Made by a program: the position numbers and the translations under genes. Below the pieces are notes generated by a model, which did not search any database, had not been told where the DNA came from, and was given only the letters and a program-made list of their open reading frames with translations. DNA of 64,000 bases from Nipponacmea schrenckii (taxonomy: Eukaryota > Mollusca > Gastropoda > Lottiidae): assembly GCA_030562195.1 (NCBI GenBank), contig JAUJPP010000007.1, positions 16,551,769-16,615,768 of the forward strand. The letters run 5' to 3'. How positions within the stretch are numbered: position 1 is the first letter of the stretch; each line of letters starts with the position of its first letter. Of the stretch, positions 59,941 to 64,000 are shown piece after piece.

Positions 59941-61636
59941 TATAATTAATAATAGAAATCTCTTGTCGTTCTGATGAATTTCTCAGTTGAAGTTTTGAAA
60001 TACCTACATATTCTTTCAGTTAATTTAATTCATACCTTCGATCATTTTATTAACTGTATATTTGCGTCTAAAGTGCGCAGTGTTTACCCCTTGATTGTCT
60101 ATCATAAGAATCAATTAACCAGTTAAGAGTCAATGTAAGCTCAGTAAATAATAAGTAAAAGTGAAATTATGATGTTTTTATTGGTATATCATATTTATAT
60201 ATGTACAGTCCTATATACATCTCATAAACAAAATATACATTAACATGGTGAATACTGATATAGAACTTACCTATCAGTATCAAATTCACCAATCACACAA
60301 CCTATAGACAGACAACAGTACAATAAACACATGTTATAGAATCTGAAAAGTAGGCAATGTTTGATGTCCTGCTAAGAGCAAGTTTTTAAATCAATGATAA
60401 CAACACTCACTAATATCATGATAAATAAGAATTCAATATTCAATTCGATGGCATTATATGAATTTCATTTACAAACCATAATACCATTGAAACTATGGCT
60501 TCATTCTCCTATTCAAATAGTTATTTCTAATGTTACAAACTTCATTTATCTTTGAATAAGTATAAAAGCATACACAATAGAGATTGAAGACTATTTAAGT
60601 GTTTCTGGAAAAGGCAATCACTGAAAAGTTAAACTAATTTTCATTATTTTCTATGAGCGTTTTTTGGTATTAAGCACCAATCTTTAAAAAGTCACTATGT
60701 TGCTTTGTGAGTTACACAAGTTTATTATCGGTATAAGCCTTTTTGGGTGTTAAATATCACACTCAACCGATCTGTATATTTTTTAGTGTTGACACCAGAT
60801 TACTAACATAAAGAATGAGTTCAAATTTTGATGGTGTTACCACTTAACACAGAACACTAATACGCGATTTGACCTCACTCACTTTCATTAAACAGACAAC
60901 AGTATATCAAGAATAAACACTGCTGGTGGAACTGATTCACAGAATATAAATATACAAAACAAAATACATGATACAATATTTATATTACCAAGTCCTTTTT
61001 CTAAACAAACTTTCAAACTAGCTTTTTCTAAACAAAAACTTCCATGGATACAAATTATGTACTTTTATGATCCTGCAAGGATGGATACTATAATAGCTTG
61101 GCTTGTGATGTATCCATTGCTTCTTAAATTACCTAAAACTAAAGTAGACTGTTCTTGTTTATGTTTTGAAACAGATCCAGGTGTGCACATTTGTATCTGA
61201 GGGAAATTACTTAAAAAACTAGGTATAGTTCTAAAATAGATAACACATATAAACATAGTTCACAACCAGTTAGAAATAAGTTGATTTCTTTAAAAGAGGT
61301 TAATATTTCAACAAAGTATTCATATCAATTCTTGAGGTTTACAAATATAATTTAATGTCATTTCAATGCTTTGTTGAAATTTAAGGCCTTTGTTTTAAAA
61401 TTTGACTTCTAAAGTCGAAGAAGAGACTCAAAATGACTGTGAACTATGTACTTTTGTGTTATAATAATATATATAAACTGCAATGTGTTTCACTTTCATC
61501 AATTCCATTAAACAACATTATAATTTAATGTTAACATATAGAAGCAGGAAGATAAATATTAACATCACAACATATATGGATATACTACTCTTAGTTTTTT
61601 ACTTTTCATTTCAACTTAATTCATGTTTCTGTTTTA
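59941..61636. other. Non-coding DNA right of the satellite array
   Basis: AT-rich, without recognised genes except one weak candidate exon listed separately. It may include a long 3' UTR of a minus-strand gene. Confidence 0.45.
61065..61230 (-). CDS. Possible terminal coding exon of an unknown gene
   Basis: A TTTTAG acceptor precedes 55 open codons ending in a TAA at 61065-61067. The reading contains 'MCTPGSVSKHKQEQSTLVLG' and ends 'SQAIIVSILAGS'. Composition is protein-like for this AT-rich DNA, but no domain is recognised and no partner exon was found. It could be an alternative last exon of the gene at the right edge, or chance. Confidence 0.22.
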
Positions 61637-61741
61637 AAATGTAGCATTTAATAAACCTAGAAGCAGTATATCAATATATCTTGTGTTTTGAAACAGAATG
61701 TAATAAACCTAGAAGAAGTGAATAGCCATATATCTTGTGTT
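61637..61741. repeat. Second locus of the 54-bp minisatellite
   Basis: About two copies containing AATAAACCTAGAAG-AGTATATC and ATATATCTTGTGTTTTGAAAC, clearly the unit of 5351-5788, in the same orientation. It directly adjoins the MITE at 61747. Confidence 0.85.
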
Positions 61742-61746
61742 CTTAA

Positions 61747-62061
61747 AGGGATACTGGCATGAACATAAAATTTTAGTTCTCAAAAAAGGTCATTATGAGT
61801 ATATATTCATCAGTGAACTTACCTCGTGTCATTAAATAACAGACTACCTAAAAATCTGGAAAACTCACAAAATTAAGTCATTTTTGAAAAAGGCTTTATC
61901 AATTTATTAAGTGTTTTTCAATACTCTAATGCATCAATATGGATATTTATTTATTTTGTATGTTATTTATGGCAGCAGGTATATTTACTGATGAATACAG
62001 CTCCTCTAGGTCAAGTTTAAAATTTTCAAATTTTATGTTCATTCTAAAACCTATTATCTCT
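61747..62061. mobile_element. TTAA-flanked MITE, complete
   Basis: 315 bp with ends AGGGATACTGGCATGAACAT on the left and AGAGATAATAGG reading in from the right. TTAA lies at 61743-61746 and 62062-62065. The internal GCAGCAGGTATATTTACTGA is the reverse complement of a segment of the 24013 element, so it is the same family in the opposite direction. Confidence 0.82.
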
Positions 62062-62065
62062 TTAA

Positions 62066-63078
62066 TTATTACATTTTATTTGTAATAAAACTTGACAGTG
62101 ACAGTTTCAAAACAACAACTATTACTCTACAATTAACCAGACTATTACTATATACCAAACACTACACAAAAACCACTCAGACTGACAACATTTATACCAC
62201 TCAGGGCACAATATTTCAATAAATCCTTTATAAGTTCATACAGTCGCTCAGAATCATAATATAATCAGGTAACAATATAGGCCAAGCAATGATACAGCTG
62301 CTCACCCAAGTTCTATTCAAAACCAACACAAGCAGTCCACCTTATTTTTTAGGTAATATAGGTAGTGTTAGTATCAATCAACTCAATGTTAGTATATTTT
62401 TGCATAGTTTCTATTACTGTTTATTCTACCTACAAATAAAGTGGACTTCTCCTTTTCTCTGAGAACGAAATTAAAGGTATCTGTTTTTAATAAAATTTCA
62501 CATACTGTTTTGATTTTGCTTGAACCATAAAGTACAAAAATACCTGTGATGACAATTGACAAGCCAAACAATGCATAGTGAAAATATGCAATGTTCAATC
62601 ATATTATTGCTTCACTACATTATGAAATCTTTTTTTTTTTCATTCGCTTCCAGTGGATGCTTGTATCACAAAATAGCTAGTTGTAGGTAGATGACAAGCT
62701 AATGTTTTCTTCAAGTGAAGTCTGGCATCACAAAAGTAGAGCATATACCATAGCCTCTTTTGGTTACAGCCAGTTGTCAAGAAACGTTATTGTAATCTAT
62801 TTTTAACAAGAATGGTTTTCAAGATTTTATATTAGTATAGAAAGTAGGCCTATATTAAAAAGAAATTTGGAAGAATGGTGAATGAATTTACATGTCCAGT
62901 ACCTTAGGTAATAAATTACCAAGGAAAAAAAGCTGATCTGATGTCTGTACTCAAAATGATAGGGTAGAACAGACATAGCGGAATCAAATTTGACAAAATA
63001 AGAAGCACAAATGGCTAGAACAAAAGGCCAACAACACAAAGCAGAACTTCTATAGGAGAATATTGTCTAGATCTATAT
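62066..63078. other. Non-coding, probably 3' UTR of the minus-strand gene at the right edge
   Basis: Only short frames on the minus strand (for example 62389-62598) without domains or splice support. One TAGGCCTA lies at 62845-62852. Confidence 0.45.
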
Positions 63079-64000
63079 TCAAGATGATAGGGTAGATTTG
63101 TAGGGTAGTTCTCCAACTGATTGTAGTTCTGTCCATGTATCAGTGTTAGCATGTACAAACAAGGTAACTCCAGTCTCATAAACAGCTGGTATTTCAACAT
63201 GAGAAGTTAACTGTGTTCTGTATCCTGGTTTTACTAAACTTTCTTCTCTTAAAACATTCACAACTTGACCTGAAAAAAATTATTTCAATAATTTAACTCT
63301 AAAAAAAACTACATGTATCATCAGAACATAGGAACTAAAGGCAATGGTTGGACAGTTCAAAGGTCAATTTGGGTCTTCAATACTTGAATCTCTGAGTACT
63401 AAAAATACAAGAAATGCATGATTTTTATTTCATATTATTGAGATTGGTATGATTGGTGAAATGAAGGGCTAATCTGTCCCATTAATGCTAACAGATAACC
63501 GCTCTGATAACTGTTTTGAAATTGTTTACTTCACATGCCAGGTTCAACTTTCAAAAGTAAGCATCAAAAAAATAAATTCGCTATAAATGAGGAATGTTTT
63601 CAGTCTACATTCTGTTATTCAAAGTTTTTTATTTTCTCTGAAATACATAGCACTAACAGCTGGACAAGTGTAGTGTTTTCATAATGTATAGTTTAAAAAG
63701 CAAATCGTACAACAATAAAACAGTTATAATATACTCTATGTGGTTCCAGTAATTCTTAAATGGTTATCAAGATTCAGTAATCCTTATTACAATTCTTTTT
63801 AAATAATAATTTGTTATTTTCTAACTTCGAAACTTGTACCTGTCAATCATTAAGTGGGAGTGTCTTACAGTAAAACAGATCAATATTGAGTGTATGATTG
63901 GTTTATATGAATATAGAATAGTTTGGGCCAATCTAAAATCTGATAAAACAAACCTAAAACATTCATAGTACACCAGCGATCATCTGATTGGAACAGTAAT
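63079..64000 (-). CDS. Last two exons of an unrecognised gene, running off the window
   Basis: One exon ends at 63954 and continues beyond the window. The last exon is 63079-63269 with a TGA at 63079-63081. They join through a split Gly codon into '...LFQSDDRWCTMNVLGQVVNV' followed by 'LREESLVKPGYRTQLTSHV' and end 'SVGELPYKSTLSS'. Splice signals are good (TTTTAG|GTTTGT donor, TTTTTTTCAG acceptor). I do not recognise the family. The visible part is soluble, with beta-like alternation ('EIPAVYETGVTLFVHANTDT'). Confidence 0.55.

Overview
The window is animal nuclear DNA. Genes are split by GT-AG introns, AT-rich intergenic DNA is full of minisatellites, and the recognisable genes are metazoan: DYNC2I2/WDR34, FAM136A, MFSD13A/TMEM180 and PAAT/C10orf88. 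The Penelope-like, Kolobok, PIF/Harbinger and LINE repeats suggest a marine invertebrate, perhaps a mollusc. That last step is inference; no rRNA or mitochondrial marker is present. A 500-N run at 52434-52933 is a scaffold gap, and several patches look like unpolished long-read sequence. Layout: 1.3-2.0 kb is an intronless RING-finger gene (+). 4.7-7.6 kb holds four exons of a PAAT homologue (+), its 5' end unresolved. 8.7-14.1 kb is DYNC2I2 (-), ten exons found and the last apparently damaged. It shares a 302-bp divergent promoter region with FAM136A (+, 14.4-16.4 kb, complete at 138 aa). 18.3-21.9 kb is MFSD13A (-), five exons and complete at 502 aa. 23.4-24.4 kb has two DNA-transposon relics. 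About 24.5-59.95 kb is a degenerate satellite-like array of roughly two dozen copies of a conserved core, spaced about 535, 745 or 1150 bp apart. 60-64 kb is mostly non-coding, ending in the last two exons of an unrecognised gene (-). Nested in the array, left to right: a foldback transposon with 477-bp arms and a 6-bp target duplication (29.5-31.4 kb); a TTAA-flanked MITE (33.2 kb); a 5'-truncated LINE end (37.2-38.3 kb) with a 46-bp footprint one unit upstream; an A139/T121 homopolymer pair (40.7 kb); a tandem Penelope-like array with two intact 804-aa RT/GIY-YIG ORFs, a third truncated copy and an inverted tail, all in one 12-bp target duplication (42.9-50.8 kb); a LINE gag fragment whose 5' end is the first 28 nt of U2 snRNA (51.2-52.3 kb); and a Kolobok-like element with a THAP-domain exon, a large internal inverted repeat and a hammerhead-like core (53.3-55.2 kb). 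The host genes are ordinary. The most notable items are the U2-headed gag element, the one-event Penelope array with hammerhead-like motifs, the THAP element that may share machinery with several TTAA-flanked MITEs, and the self-complementary satellite core ending near a T6 run.
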